This document shows positions 1 through 8,134 of a stretch of DNA of 21,690 bases, in pieces. How positions within the stretch are numbered: the first letter of the stretch is position 1; every line of letters begins with the position of its first letter. The position numbers and the translations under genes were made by a program. Origin of the DNA: Dialister sp. UBA7295 (GTDB lineage: Bacteria; Bacillota; Negativicutes; Veillonellales; Dialisteraceae); the NCBI GenBank assembly GCA_002471975.1, contig DKQZ01000012.1, positions 1 to 21,690 on the forward strand, written 5' to 3'. The notes under the pieces were generated by a model. It ran no database searches, was not told the DNA's origin, and saw only the letters and a program-made list of their open reading frames with translations.

Positions 1-60
1 TCGTACAGCCCCTCCGTCGCCTCTGGCGATTGTCCGGACTTCGGGGAGGCTGTGCGGGGA
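1..60. repeat. Structured repeat fragment at left edge (three-way-junction fold)
   Basis: An outer stem pairs 5-15 with 43-53 (one mismatch, one wobble). Inside it sit a hairpin at 16-30 (GTCGCC / GGCGAT around TCT) and the palindrome GTCCGGAC at 32-39. The layout resembles the hairpin clusters in the array at 15191-16410, although the words differ. It lies just beyond the 3' end of the minus-strand transferase and could act as a 3' structure for it, but no T-run follows on that strand. The element may continue beyond the window edge. Confidence 0.5.
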
Positions 61-107
61 ACCTGCTTGGGTTTTGTTAGTGTCAATTGGGTAGAAAGTG
101 GGAAATG

Positions 108-1865
108 TTAATTTTCATCGATGATTCGCTTTTCTCCGAAGAGGGTACGGAAGCGGTCGGGATTGGAGTCGTAGGCGGGAGAGGTGAGGTCATTTCCCGG
201 TTCGTCGTATTTCGTGTTCCCGATGCCCAGGAGGGACATCATGGAATTGAAGATGAGGTCATTGGTGAAGAGATTGTCTTTGTGATTTTTCAGCGTTTCC
301 AGGGTGTCCGGGTGATTTTCGACGTAAGAGTCCGAGAAAGCCATATAGAGGGGAATCCTGGTCATGGACCAGGTGAAGATGGAGGCATTGTGGTCTAGGC
401 CTTCATCGATTCCTTCGCTATGATCGGAGAAATAAGTCATGGACTGGAAATCGGGGCGGGATTGGAGGACTTTGTATATTTCCGATACCACGTAATCATT
501 ATAGAGGATGCTGTTGTCATAAGTCCCGGTGAGCCAGTCATTTTCTTCGAATCTGTCGAAGTCCTTCGGGTACCGTTCCCAGTAGGCCCGGTGATTTCCC
601 ATAAGGTGGATGATGAGCAGGGTGCGGGGCGAATCGGGGAGGGACTGGAGGTGGCTTACTATATTTCCATCATAGACTTCCGTCTTGAGGTCTGTCCCCG
701 CATTGTGATTGAGCCAGATCTGGTCATCGGCCTCCGAGGCGATGACGGAAGTGGGCGTATCGTAGAGGGAATATTTTTCCTGATTGCTGATCCATATCGT
801 CCGGAAACCGGCGGCCTTGGCGCATTCGATGAGGGAAGGCGCTTTTTCCAGGGGAATTTCATTGTACTGATTCTTTGCGGTGAGGGCCTGGCTTAAGACC
901 TGCACGGTCTGCACGTGACAGGAATAGGCCCTGGTATAAAGGATGAAATGAGGATCCGACAGCTTTTCCTTCAGCCAGGGAGTGGTGGGAAGGGAATAGC
1001 CATAGGCGCTCATGTGGTCTTTATTCTGGGATTCACCGATGACGAGGACGTGAAGCCCTTTTTCAGCCGACGTGAGGCCTTTCAGCTCCTCGGCGAGCTG
1101 CTGCTAGCGCCTGTCTTTTTCCCATAAAAAGAGGTCATAGTTGGCCTGATATTCTTTGGCCTCCGCTGCCATCTGAGTCAGCATATTGTCCCGGGAGACG
1201 AAAAGAAGATAAAAACTAAGGAGAGCGGCGAGGCCGAGAAGTCCCCTTTTCCAGAGACAATCGGTTTTTATAGAAATCAAACTGTAATTCCGGTAGAAAT
1301 AGAAAAGATACCCGAAGACCGCCAGCATGAGGAAGAAGGCGGAGAGGGACAGATGGGACGTCAGGAATTCTTCCGCTTCTTTCCCATTGGTCTGCATGAT
1401 GGCAAGGAGCACGGTGAAAATGGGCCAGCTGCCGGTCATGAAATAACAGGACCACAAGGCAAGGGGAAATAGAAGGACTGCCAGGGTGAGGAGAAGGGAA
1501 ACATATTTCCCCAGAGAAAATTTCCTGCATAGAAATACCAGGGCTGCCCACAGTCCCCAGAGGCCTGCGGCAAGGCCCATGAAGGGCATGAAGGAGAGGT
1601 AATGGAGAGGCTGATGGGAGATGAGGAAAATCGTTAAAGGACTGACTATAAAAATCAAAGGGAGTGCCAGAAGAGAAAAAGATTTATGGTTTGAAAGTGA
1701 AAAATAAAGGGTCGTCATGAGAGCTGCCGCTTCTAAAGTAAAGCCATTTAAATCCGGTTCTGCAAAACCGATAAGGATATTCATATAAAAATATTCTGCA
1801 CCTAAAATCAGGGCCAGGCCGATGCAGAATGGATAAATTTTTCTGATCAAGTGGAATTTATTCAT
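108..1865 (-). pseudogene. Phosphoethanolamine transferase, CptA/EptC-like, interrupted by an in-frame TAG
   Basis: Read through, this is a 585-codon gene, close to the roughly 577 residues of E. coli CptA. The family moves phosphoethanolamine from phosphatidylethanolamine onto outer-membrane lipid A or core sugars, with its catalytic domain in the periplasm. The N-terminal part (1104-1865, 253 codons) has several hydrophobic membrane segments. Codon 254 is TAG at 1104-1106. The same frame then continues through LVIGES, HMSAYGY, QTVQVLSQALT (probable nucleophile Thr), HLMGNH and SDH, to a stop at 108-110. The stretch between the TAG and the next ATG (1013) has no start codon and holds the Glu of GES, the expected metal ligand, so a restarted product would lack it. 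The start has AAAGGA seven bases upstream. The TAG precedes CAG-CAG, so a single CAG-to-TAG change is the simplest origin. A sequencing error is possible. Confidence 0.85.
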
Positions 1866-1900
1866 CTTTTGTTCCTTTCAGGAAATTTTCCAATTACCTT

Positions 1901-1930
1901 ATTATAAAATAAATTTCTCTTGGATAGAAA
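1901..1930 (-). promoter_or_regulatory. Candidate promoter of the transferase gene
   Basis: On the minus strand there is a perfect TATAAT at 1906-1901, about 35 bases before the start codon. The -35 region is poor (best match TTTCTA with an 18-base spacer). It lies in the divergent gap shared with the prepilin peptidase gene. Confidence 0.4.
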
Positions 1931-2006
1931 TCATAAAAATAGACAACTCATCTGTGGTAAGATAAGGATGAACGTGAAATGGAAAGCTCCATCCCCGGAG
2001 GTATGT

Positions 2007-2654
2007 ATGGATTTTCTTTTTTTTAGTCATCTCGCCATTGCGCTGGCCCTCTCCTTTGCCCTCTCCCGCTATGGTTCGGCCTGGGTGGAACGGCTCTATG
2101 GCAAATTCCCGGATATACTGACGTTTCCGGACAAAATCAGGGAACGGGGAAAGTACCGGCCTTACCTGCTGGGCATCCTTTTTCTCCTCTTTGGTGTCCG
2201 CTATGTCTTCATGGCATCGGGAATCCCCCTCCTTTTCATGCTTTACCTTACGGCTCTGCTTCTCCTCATGACCATGACCGATTTCGAACAGTACTGCCTT
2301 TTCGATGAAATGATGATTCCTTTGGCTGTCGGCGGTATGGCTCTGACGGCCTATGTACCGTCAGCTTTCTTTGATCATGCTTTGGCTGCCCTGGCAGGAG
2401 GAGTCCTGTTTCTCATTATTGCCATCCTGTCAAGAGGAGCTCTCGGCGGGGGAGACGTGAAACTCATCGCCTGCCTGGGACTCTGGTTTGGGACCGATTC
2501 CCTTCTTTTCATCTGTATGACCGGCATCATCCTGGGCGGTCTTTCGGCCCTTGTCATGCTGCTCCTCAAAATCAAGAAAAGAAAAAGCTCCTTCGCCTAC
2601 GGGCCTTACTTTGCCCTCACCGCCCTGGCACTGGTACTCCTGCGGGGGTTGTAG
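2007..2654 (+). CDS. tadV: A24-family prepilin peptidase (TadV/CpaA type)
   Basis: This is an inner-membrane aspartic protease that cleaves the leader of Flp-type prepilins and TadE/TadG-like pseudopilins after a glycine. The 215-residue protein is almost entirely hydrophobic. It has the two expected catalytic aspartates: one in the TMTDFEQ segment and one in the GGGDVK (GxGD) motif after GALG. There is no N-terminal methylase domain with its cysteine clusters, as is usual for the TadV class. The frame is open from 1920, but I prefer ATG 2007 because GGAGG at 1997-2001 sits five bases before it; upstream starts have weaker sites. It is the first gene of the Tad locus, and its substrates would be the two Flp pilins at 11187 and 11521. 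The family call is firm; the exact start is probable. Confidence 0.9.
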   Translation: MDFLFFSHLAIALALSFALSRYGSAWVERLYGKFPDILTFPDKIRERGKYRPYLLGILFLLFGVRYVFMASGIPLLFMLYLTALLLLMTMTDFEQYCLFDEMMIPLAVGGMALTAYVPSAFFDHALAALAGGVLFLIIAILSRGALGGGDVKLIACLGLWFGTDSLLFICMTGIILGGLSALVMLLLKIKKRKSSFAYGPYFALTALALVLLRGL

Positions 2655-2677
2655 TGTGAAGAATTTCGTTATAAAAT
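2649..2677 (+). promoter_or_regulatory. Weak candidate promoter before the TadG-like gene
   Basis: TTGTAG at 2649-2654 is followed, after 17 bases, by TAAAAT at 2672-2677, with TATAAA overlapping it. The -35 box overlaps the end of the peptidase gene. It is about 50 bases before the TTG start. The match is modest. Confidence 0.3.
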
Positions 2678-2727
2678 GAAGTTATAAAAACATGTGTTGA
2701 CTTTGCTCATGAAAGGAGGAACTCTAA

Positions 2728-4656
2728 TTGGTTAACCATATTAAAAGGAAAAATAACCAGAAAGGGGCGATTCTCCTTGTAACTGCACTTCTTTTATTTC
2801 TCTTTTTAGGCTGCTGTGCCTTTGTTGTGGATTTGGGCATATACTGGTTCAGCACATCCGCTATCCAGAATGCGGCAGATGCTGCTGCATTGGCAGGAGC
2901 GAATGAATATGCAGTCGTTTTGAAGAAAAAATATGGAAGTGATAATGTACCGTTCAACAAAGTCTGGGATAAGGAGGCTAAAGAGAAAGCAGACGAAATT
3001 GCGGATGAGTATATCAAAAAAAATATTGCAAGTCTCAGGGGATCTTATTCTACCTATAAAAGGAGATCAGAAGGAGCAAATGAAAAGCTTTATTATCGTG
3101 TTGTGATTAAAGACGAAGTTCCACTTTTCTTTATGCAGATTTTCGGTCTTAAAACCGAAGAAAGTTATGCCTCTGCAATAGCTATCGTTCCCTATAAGGA
3201 ATACAAAAATTCTGACCATTATGGAGGCGGTGGTGGACCTGGAACCGGTGAAGACGTTGTTTCCAGGAATATGATCAGCGTCGATTCCGGATTCTCGGGG
3301 ACCGTAGGGAATAACAGTATTCGTCCGGATGATTTCATTCAGGGTGGAACAATGGATGGTGGTAATGTATATATTTCTGACGACAATGCCTATAATGATG
3401 CTATGAACACGACTTCTCATAAGTATAGTTTTACACAGTTTTCAGAGGATTTTTCTAATGACTTCCAGATTCGTGCCAAGTATATTATTGGTGGAGGTGA
3501 TCAGGATCATATTACCCGAAAATTCCAGCCAGGAGAGATTTATTCTGCTGAAACAATGGCTCAATATATTACGGAATATGCACTTAGCCAGCCGCAGCAG
3601 AATACAAACGCATCCGATCAGAACTATATCCGGAATCATGGACCGGTTACAAAGGATTCCCCACCATGGGAACTCATTTCTTCTATCTGGAATAATGGTG
3701 GGTCCAGTGAGAGCAATAATGCGCTTACACTATGTATGCAGGCAATGGACAAAAAGGGATATAATCATAAGGATTATATGAAATTCAGCACGTTAACTGA
3801 AGTGATGCAGGCTTATATTGACGATTTCTATGAACATCATCCAAATATCCCCCCATCTGACAAAGGCGTCATGCTCTATCAGCAGCCCCAGAAAGCCGAT
3901 TCCAGTCTCATTCATGCCAAGGATGATAAAATCCGTGGGGCCATGGATTCACTATATAATGGCAAGAGTGTGACAACTTATCAGCCAAGGCAAAATGAAC
4001 AGATTAACCTTGATATTGGAAATGCTCAACAGTATTACGTGATTGATGAGCTGAATGAACATATTAATAATGATCCCAATTTACCGGAAAGACCGGTGAA
4101 CCTGAATCAGAAACTGGTTATCAACATCAATAATACCAGTTCAAGTTCTGATGGGGGGCATCCGAATGAACCTGTTTACCTCTACGTCAAGGGAGGATTT
4201 TCCAGTTATGAAATCAATCTGAATTCAGATAGCAGCCGACAGATATTCATTTATATCCCCAATCAGTCTAAAACTGTTCATGAAAATTGGAAGAGCTGGT
4301 GGCCCGTGGATGTAAGTGTGGACTATACTTACTCAAATTCGGAACTGATTTTCAATTCCAATAATCATGATTTCAGGGGCACTTTCTATGCTCCTTATAC
4401 GAATGCGACCAATATCCGCGTCGAAGGAGATTTGACATTCCAGGGGTCCATGACGTTTAACCGGGCCGATGTGAGCGGCAACCATGGTCATTTCATCTGG
4501 GAGGGACTGACCTTACCTACTGGCGGAGACAATCCTGGTGGGGGAGGCTCGAGTAGTTCCAGAACTACCGAGGACAGATTGAAACTGGTCACGAACAGTA
4601 CTCCTGTAAATGGCTGGAAAGATAGTGATACATTTGAATTTTTGATGAAAATATAG
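2728..4656 (+). CDS. Large TadG-like pilus-associated protein
   Basis: The N-terminus reads NQKGAILLVTALLLFLFLG, then FVVDLGIYWFSTSAIQNAADAAALAGA. This is the classic TadG/TadE-like membrane anchor followed by the conserved NAADAAALAGA segment, roughly residues 12-58. A conserved-looking domain runs to about residue 155, followed by a glycine-rich linker (GGGGGPGTGE). About 470 further residues are rich in Asn, Ser, Gly and beta-type sequence, with a second GGGG/SSSS linker near the C-terminus. I see no obvious von Willebrand A metal-binding motif of the kind found in many TadG proteins. At 642 residues it is large for the group. The start is TTG 2728, chosen because AAAGGAGGA ends seven bases upstream and no better codon is near. 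It probably faces the periplasm or surface as a minor pilin or adhesin; the role of the C-terminal part is inferred only. Confidence 0.8.
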   Translation: MVNHIKRKNNQKGAILLVTALLLFLFLGCCAFVVDLGIYWFSTSAIQNAADAAALAGANEYAVVLKKKYGSDNVPFNKVWDKEAKEKADEIADEYIKKNIASLRGSYSTYKRRSEGANEKLYYRVVIKDEVPLFFMQIFGLKTEESYASAIAIVPYKEYKNSDHYGGGGGPGTGEDVVSRNMISVDSGFSGTVGNNSIRPDDFIQGGTMDGGNVYISDDNAYNDAMNTTSHKYSFTQFSEDFSNDFQIRAKYIIGGGDQDHITRKFQPGEIYSAETMAQYITEYALSQPQQNTNASDQNYIRNHGPVTKDSPPWELISSIWNNGGSSESNNALTLCMQAMDKKGYNHKDYMKFSTLTEVMQAYIDDFYEHHPNIPPSDKGVMLYQQPQKADSSLIHAKDDKIRGAMDSLYNGKSVTTYQPRQNEQINLDIGNAQQYYVIDELNEHINNDPNLPERPVNLNQKLVININNTSSSSDGGHPNEPVYLYVKGGFSSYEINLNSDSSRQIFIYIPNQSKTVHENWKSWWPVDVSVDYTYSNSELIFNSNNHDFRGTFYAPYTNATNIRVEGDLTFQGSMTFNRADVSGNHGHFIWEGLTLPTGGDNPGGGGSSSSRTTEDRLKLVTNSTPVNGWKDSDTFEFLMKI

Positions 4657-4672
4657 TTTAAATATTATTCCC

Positions 4673-4709
4673 AAAGGAACTGTAGAATGATGCTGCAGTT
4701 CCTTTTATG
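4673..4709 (+). terminator. Terminator-like hairpin after the TadG-like gene
   Basis: AAAGGAACTGTAG at 4673-4685 pairs with CTGCAGTTCCTTT at 4693-4705 (13 pairs including one wobble) around a 7-base loop, followed by a short TTTTAT. The T-run is weak, so it may also serve as a 3' stabiliser. Confidence 0.65.
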
Positions 4710-5052
4710 TATATGATGATAAATCTTTCATACATGGAGAAATTTATATGGTCATCATCAGTGAGACTTAAAAGTAATCGGGGCTATTGTAAGAATGCGG
4801 CCTTTGCCGGATATCAGAATCTTACTGAAGTGGCACCAATGGTTCCTCAAAAGCCTTAAATGGTATATTTTATCAGATAAAATGGACTTTTTCCCCATAT
4901 CTTGTGGATGGTCTTTTTTTCGATAGTGTGCTAAAATTAGAACAAGAATGGAACATTGTCGATGTAATTATTCAGAATCATGAAATAAAACAGCGGGGAG
5001 GGGGATTTTCCTGCCGGATTTATTTCCATCAAAGATAAGCGAGGGGAGAAGT
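4710..5052. other. Gene-free leader region before cpaB
   Basis: No credible gene is present. Visible structures are a hairpin pairing GTAAGA (4789-4794) with TCTTAC (4820-4825) and enclosing CGGC-CTTT-GCCG (4798-4809), and a 17-base dyad ATTTTATC-A-GATAAAAT at 4867-4883. The dyad lies about 50 bases upstream of an extended -10 element and could be an operator. Function is not shown by the sequence. Confidence 0.5.
4929..4937 (+). promoter_or_regulatory. Candidate extended -10 promoter for cpaB-rcpA
   Basis: TGCTAAAAT (TGn followed by TAAAAT) at 4929-4937 gives an extended -10 element with no clear -35 box. It would leave a leader of about 110 bases before the GTG start of cpaB. Confidence 0.4.
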
Positions 5053-6006
5053 GTGAAACTTTCGGAAAAAATTTCGACGGCTATCGAGAAGATGTCGCCA
5101 AAGAAGCTGGTATTGCTCTGTGCCGGGGCAGCGCTTGTGGTTTTCCTCATCCTGTACCTGATTCTGTCAGCCCTATTCTCACCGAAAGAGGAGGGAAAGG
5201 CTCCACAGAAAACTTCCGTGATTCCCGTCATCGAAGCGGCGAAGGATATCCCTTCGAATACGATCATTACGGACGATATGATTCATGCCGTGGAAGTTTC
5301 CCAGAATCTCGTGCCTTCCGGTGCTCTCACGGACAAGCGGGCAGTGATCGGCAAGAAGTCGGGATCCGTCATTTATGCAGGCGACGTGATCACGGCAAGA
5401 AAACTGTCCAAAGGGCCGGCCGGATTTGTGGGAATGATTCCGGAAGGCATGCGGGCCGTTTCCTTTGCAGTCAATGACGTCACCGGGGTTTCGGGCTTTG
5501 CGAAACCGGGGGACAGGGTGGATATCGTCCTTTGCACCCAGCGGGAAGGAAAGTATCGCATCACCACGAAAGTCCTCCTCAAAGACGTACTGATCCTGGC
5601 AGTGAACAAGACGTCCACCCAGGCCCAGAAGGCGCCAGATAAGACAAAGTCTGACAATGGAAATAAAGGACCTCTCAATACACCTCCCACGAACAGCAGC
5701 AATCAGAGCAGCAATTCTTCCATGGGGACCCCTTCCGTCGTCACTGTGGCGTTGACCCCTTACGATGCGGCCAAGCTCATCGGATCGACCCAGATCGGTC
5801 AGCTCCAGATGCTGCTCCGCCCGAGTGATGACAAAGATGATCATTATGTAGGCTACTATGTGATTCCGCTGCCCCAGCCTGACGAACCCAGGCCGGCTCC
5901 GGCTTATACTCCTCCGGTCAGTGCGGGAGGACCTTCCGTTTCCATTAATTCCGGTTTAACGGGCATTGAAGTTATTCGTGGTACGAATTCCAGCAGGGGG
6001 CATTGA
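5053..6006 (+). CDS. cpaB: Flp pilus assembly protein CpaB/RcpC
   Basis: The 317-residue protein has a short cytoplasmic N-terminus, one membrane anchor at about residues 19-41, then a periplasmic SAF domain (about 56-121) with the AAKDIPSNTIITDDMI pattern. An RcpC-type domain follows (about 128-186: GMRAVSFAVNDVTGVSGFAKPGDRVDIV). A low-complexity Asn/Ser/Pro linker covers about 190-225, then a final conserved block (VTVALTPYDAAKLIGSTQIGQLQMLLRP). CpaB/RcpC proteins sit in the periplasm with the secretin and are thought to gate or stabilise the channel. The start is GTG 5053 with GAGGGGAG shortly upstream; no ATG competes. The next gene, the secretin, begins one base after its stop, so the two are almost certainly cotranscribed and translationally linked. 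Confidence 0.92.
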   Translation: MKLSEKISTAIEKMSPKKLVLLCAGAALVVFLILYLILSALFSPKEEGKAPQKTSVIPVIEAAKDIPSNTIITDDMIHAVEVSQNLVPSGALTDKRAVIGKKSGSVIYAGDVITARKLSKGPAGFVGMIPEGMRAVSFAVNDVTGVSGFAKPGDRVDIVLCTQREGKYRITTKVLLKDVLILAVNKTSTQAQKAPDKTKSDNGNKGPLNTPPTNSSNQSSNSSMGTPSVVTVALTPYDAAKLIGSTQIGQLQMLLRPSDDKDDHYVGYYVIPLPQPDEPRPAPAYTPPVSAGGPSVSINSGLTGIEVIRGTNSSRGH

Positions 6007-6007
6007 G

Positions 6008-7759
6008 ATGAACAAAAAAATGAAAAAAATCGGCCTCCTGATGTCGGCTGCCTTACTCGGCATGGCAGGAGAAGTTTTTGCGGCTACCCCACTTTCCGTA
6101 GCTGTCAATGGGTCTCAGTACATGGAAGCTCCGGGGATTACAAGGCTGGCCGTAGGAAATCCGGAAATTGCAGACGTCAATCTTCTTTCTTCCCATGATT
6201 TCCTTCTGGTTGGTAAAAAAGCAGGATCCACCACCCTTCTCGTGTGGTCAAATAATGGGAGAGAAGAATACAATGTTTTCGTTTCTTCCGGGGATGAAGG
6301 AACAGCAGCGGCTATCCAGAAAGCCATCGGACTCCCTGGAGTGAACGTACAGATTATAGATGGAAAAGCCCTGGTAAAGGGGACGGTTAAAAACCAGTAC
6401 GAACATGACATGGCTCTGCGAATCGCCCAGTTTTACCTGGGCGGAAAGCCTTCCAGCAACTCTGATAAACAATCCATTTCCGCCGGTGGAGATGCCACCA
6501 ATGGCACACAGAGTCAGGAAGTAAAGGCCCGGGGCTTATGGGATTCTGATATCGCTTATTCCAATGTGATTGATCTTCTGAATATTTCCAATCCTTCCCA
6601 GATTCGCCTGGAAGCGCAGATTCTCGAAATCAATACGAGCAACGAAAAAGATCTGGGCATTCAGTACTGGTCTCCCGCCTTGGGAAATGATAATTCCGGT
6701 CTTGATCGTGGCTCATCAGGCATGTTTTATATGGGTGAGAATTTTAAACGAACCCGTGGGGGAACGCTGGGGTGGTTTGGCCGTCGTCTGAGTAATATTA
6801 ATGCTTCTGTGCAGGCATTGGTGACCTCGGGCAAAGCGAGAATTTTATCACGTCCTACGATTACGACGATGAGCGGTGAAGTTGCCAAGATTCTTATTGG
6901 CGGGCAGATTCCGATTCCGACCGATTCCGGAGACGGTAAGATTTCCATTGACTGGAAAGATTATGGCATTCAACTGACAGTAGCTCCTGTCGTAGATGCG
7001 GAGGGAAAAATTACTTCTACCGTCGTTGCCGGGGTTTCTTCTCTTGATTATGGTCATGGTGTTAAAGAAAACGGGTTTACCGTCCCGGCTCTGGCTTCCC
7101 GGAGTGCATCAGCAGTTATCAATGTTCATTCCGGTATGACTATGGCTATCGGCGGCCTGCTCAATTCGGAAGATGCCAAGACGGTAGAAAAAATTCCGTT
7201 ACTTGGCGACATCCCGATTATCGGGGAATTCTTCAAACACACTACAAAGACGAGAGACAACCGGGAACTTGTCATTCTCATCACGCCGACTCTGGTGGAA
7301 GAAGATACTCCTATCCCCATGAGCCAGCGGCTCAAGGCAGGATATGAGACTTCCGAGAGATATATGAGAAATGCGGAACGGGTGGATGTGAATACACCGG
7401 TTAAACCGGGTACGGTAAAGGAAGAAACGGATGTCTGGGGCGGTAAACCGGGTGAACCGGATAGTACGGTGATCCTGGAAGAAAAACCGGCTCCCGAAGG
7501 CCCGGCGAGACTCCTCCGTACGAAGAATGGCCGGGGAGAAACGGTCCTCGTACCGCTCACAGACAATGATTACCTGAAACGGAAAGATGAACTCCAGATC
7601 GTTTCCGTTGAAAAGAAAGATAAAGAAATTCCGGAAGACGCAGAAGAAATTCCCGTGGTACGGAGAAAATCCAAATCAGGGAAATCGGCCAAAGCCGAAG
7701 ATTCCAGTGACATCCGCTCCCGGGTGAGGAAGATTATGGATGAGTATGCGGGGAATTAA
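6008..7759 (+). CDS. rcpA: Type II/IV secretin of the Flp pilus (CpaC/RcpA)
   Basis: This is the outer-membrane channel subunit. From the chosen start the 583 residues show a signal peptide (1-25, ending VFA-ATP), an N-terminal pilus domain (about 28-93, including GNPEIADVNLLSSHDFLLVGKK), a BON-like segment (about 97-144, VNVQIIDGKALVKGTVKN) and a Ser/Gly-rich linker. The secretin core runs about 185-430, with VPALASRSASAVINVHSGMT, IPLLGDIPIIGEFF and ELVILITPTLV. A charged tail of about 150 residues follows, rich in Lys, Glu and Pro, longer than the minimal family and possibly a contact surface. The frame is open from TTG 5966, but ATG 6008 gives an intact signal peptide and has AGGGGG eight bases upstream, so I use it. 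It lies one base after cpaB. Confidence 0.95.
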   Translation: MNKKMKKIGLLMSAALLGMAGEVFAATPLSVAVNGSQYMEAPGITRLAVGNPEIADVNLLSSHDFLLVGKKAGSTTLLVWSNNGREEYNVFVSSGDEGTAAAIQKAIGLPGVNVQIIDGKALVKGTVKNQYEHDMALRIAQFYLGGKPSSNSDKQSISAGGDATNGTQSQEVKARGLWDSDIAYSNVIDLLNISNPSQIRLEAQILEINTSNEKDLGIQYWSPALGNDNSGLDRGSSGMFYMGENFKRTRGGTLGWFGRRLSNINASVQALVTSGKARILSRPTITTMSGEVAKILIGGQIPIPTDSGDGKISIDWKDYGIQLTVAPVVDAEGKITSTVVAGVSSLDYGHGVKENGFTVPALASRSASAVINVHSGMTMAIGGLLNSEDAKTVEKIPLLGDIPIIGEFFKHTTKTRDNRELVILITPTLVEEDTPIPMSQRLKAGYETSERYMRNAERVDVNTPVKPGTVKEETDVWGGKPGEPDSTVILEEKPAPEGPARLLRTKNGRGETVLVPLTDNDYLKRKDELQIVSVEKKDKEIPEDAEEIPVVRRKSKSGKSAKAEDSSDIRSRVRKIMDEYAGN

Positions 7760-7766
7760 GCCGTCT

Positions 7767-7919
7767 GTTTCCCAATCGTCATTTAATAGCTGAAAGTGAA
7801 TAGTGATCAGTTCGCAGTTCTCAGTGAAGGAAGTTAAATTTTAGTGATTCAATTATTGAAATGAAAGATTTTCTGATAACTGATAACTAATAACTAAAAA
7901 CTGATAACTCTGATAACTA
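7767..7919. repeat. Heptad inverted-arm element, copy 1 of a tandem pair
   Basis: One arm carries words of the form AGTGATC, AGTTCGC, AGTTCTC; the other carries GATAACT-type words repeated in a 7-base period. The arms face each other, so a transcript would fold into a long imperfect hairpin. Period to the next copy is 153 bases. Confidence 0.8.
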
Positions 7920-8077
7920 GTTTCTCAATCGTTATTTAATAGCTGAAAGTGAAAAGTTATCAGTTAGCAGTTCACAGTTCTCAGTGAAGGAAGTTGAATT
8001 TTTTCATTCAGTTATTCAAACATGAATGGCATTTTGATAACTGATAACTGATAACTAATAACTAATAACTGATAACT
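7920..8077. repeat. Heptad inverted-arm element, copy 2 of a tandem pair
   Basis: It is a near copy of 7767-7919, sharing the lead-in around ATTTAATAGCTGAAAGTGAA. The left arm reads AGTTATC, AGTTAGC, AGTTCAC, AGTTCTC. The right arm has six successive TGATAAC/TAATAAC heptads. Together the pair fills most of the 375-base gap between the secretin and first tadZ genes; nothing coding is visible in the gap. Confidence 0.8.
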
Positions 8078-8134
8078 TCAATTTCAGTTTTCCATATGTA
8101 TTGATTTTACAGTTGTCCGAAAGAAGGAGCTCCC

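Noticed and set aside
108..896. Plus-strand open frames at 87-398 and 420-896
   Set aside because: They are antisense to the transferase coding sequence, without binding sites or recognisable domains.
1014..1034. Missing catalytic Thr next to GES in the transferase
   Set aside because: In the EptA family the nucleophile lies about 40 residues further on; the Thr of QTVQVL matches it, so the active site appears intact apart from the stop codon.
1104..1106. TAG recoded as an amino acid
   Set aside because: TAG ends several intact genes in the window (for example at 2654, 4656, 11098, 12278), so it works as a normal stop.
5966..6007. Upstream TTG start for the secretin
   Set aside because: It would overlap cpaB, has no binding site and would bury the signal peptide; ATG 6008 is better on all counts.
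7767..8077. CRISPR-like array
   Set aside because: The repeated words are 7 bases with no unique spacers, and no cas gene is present.
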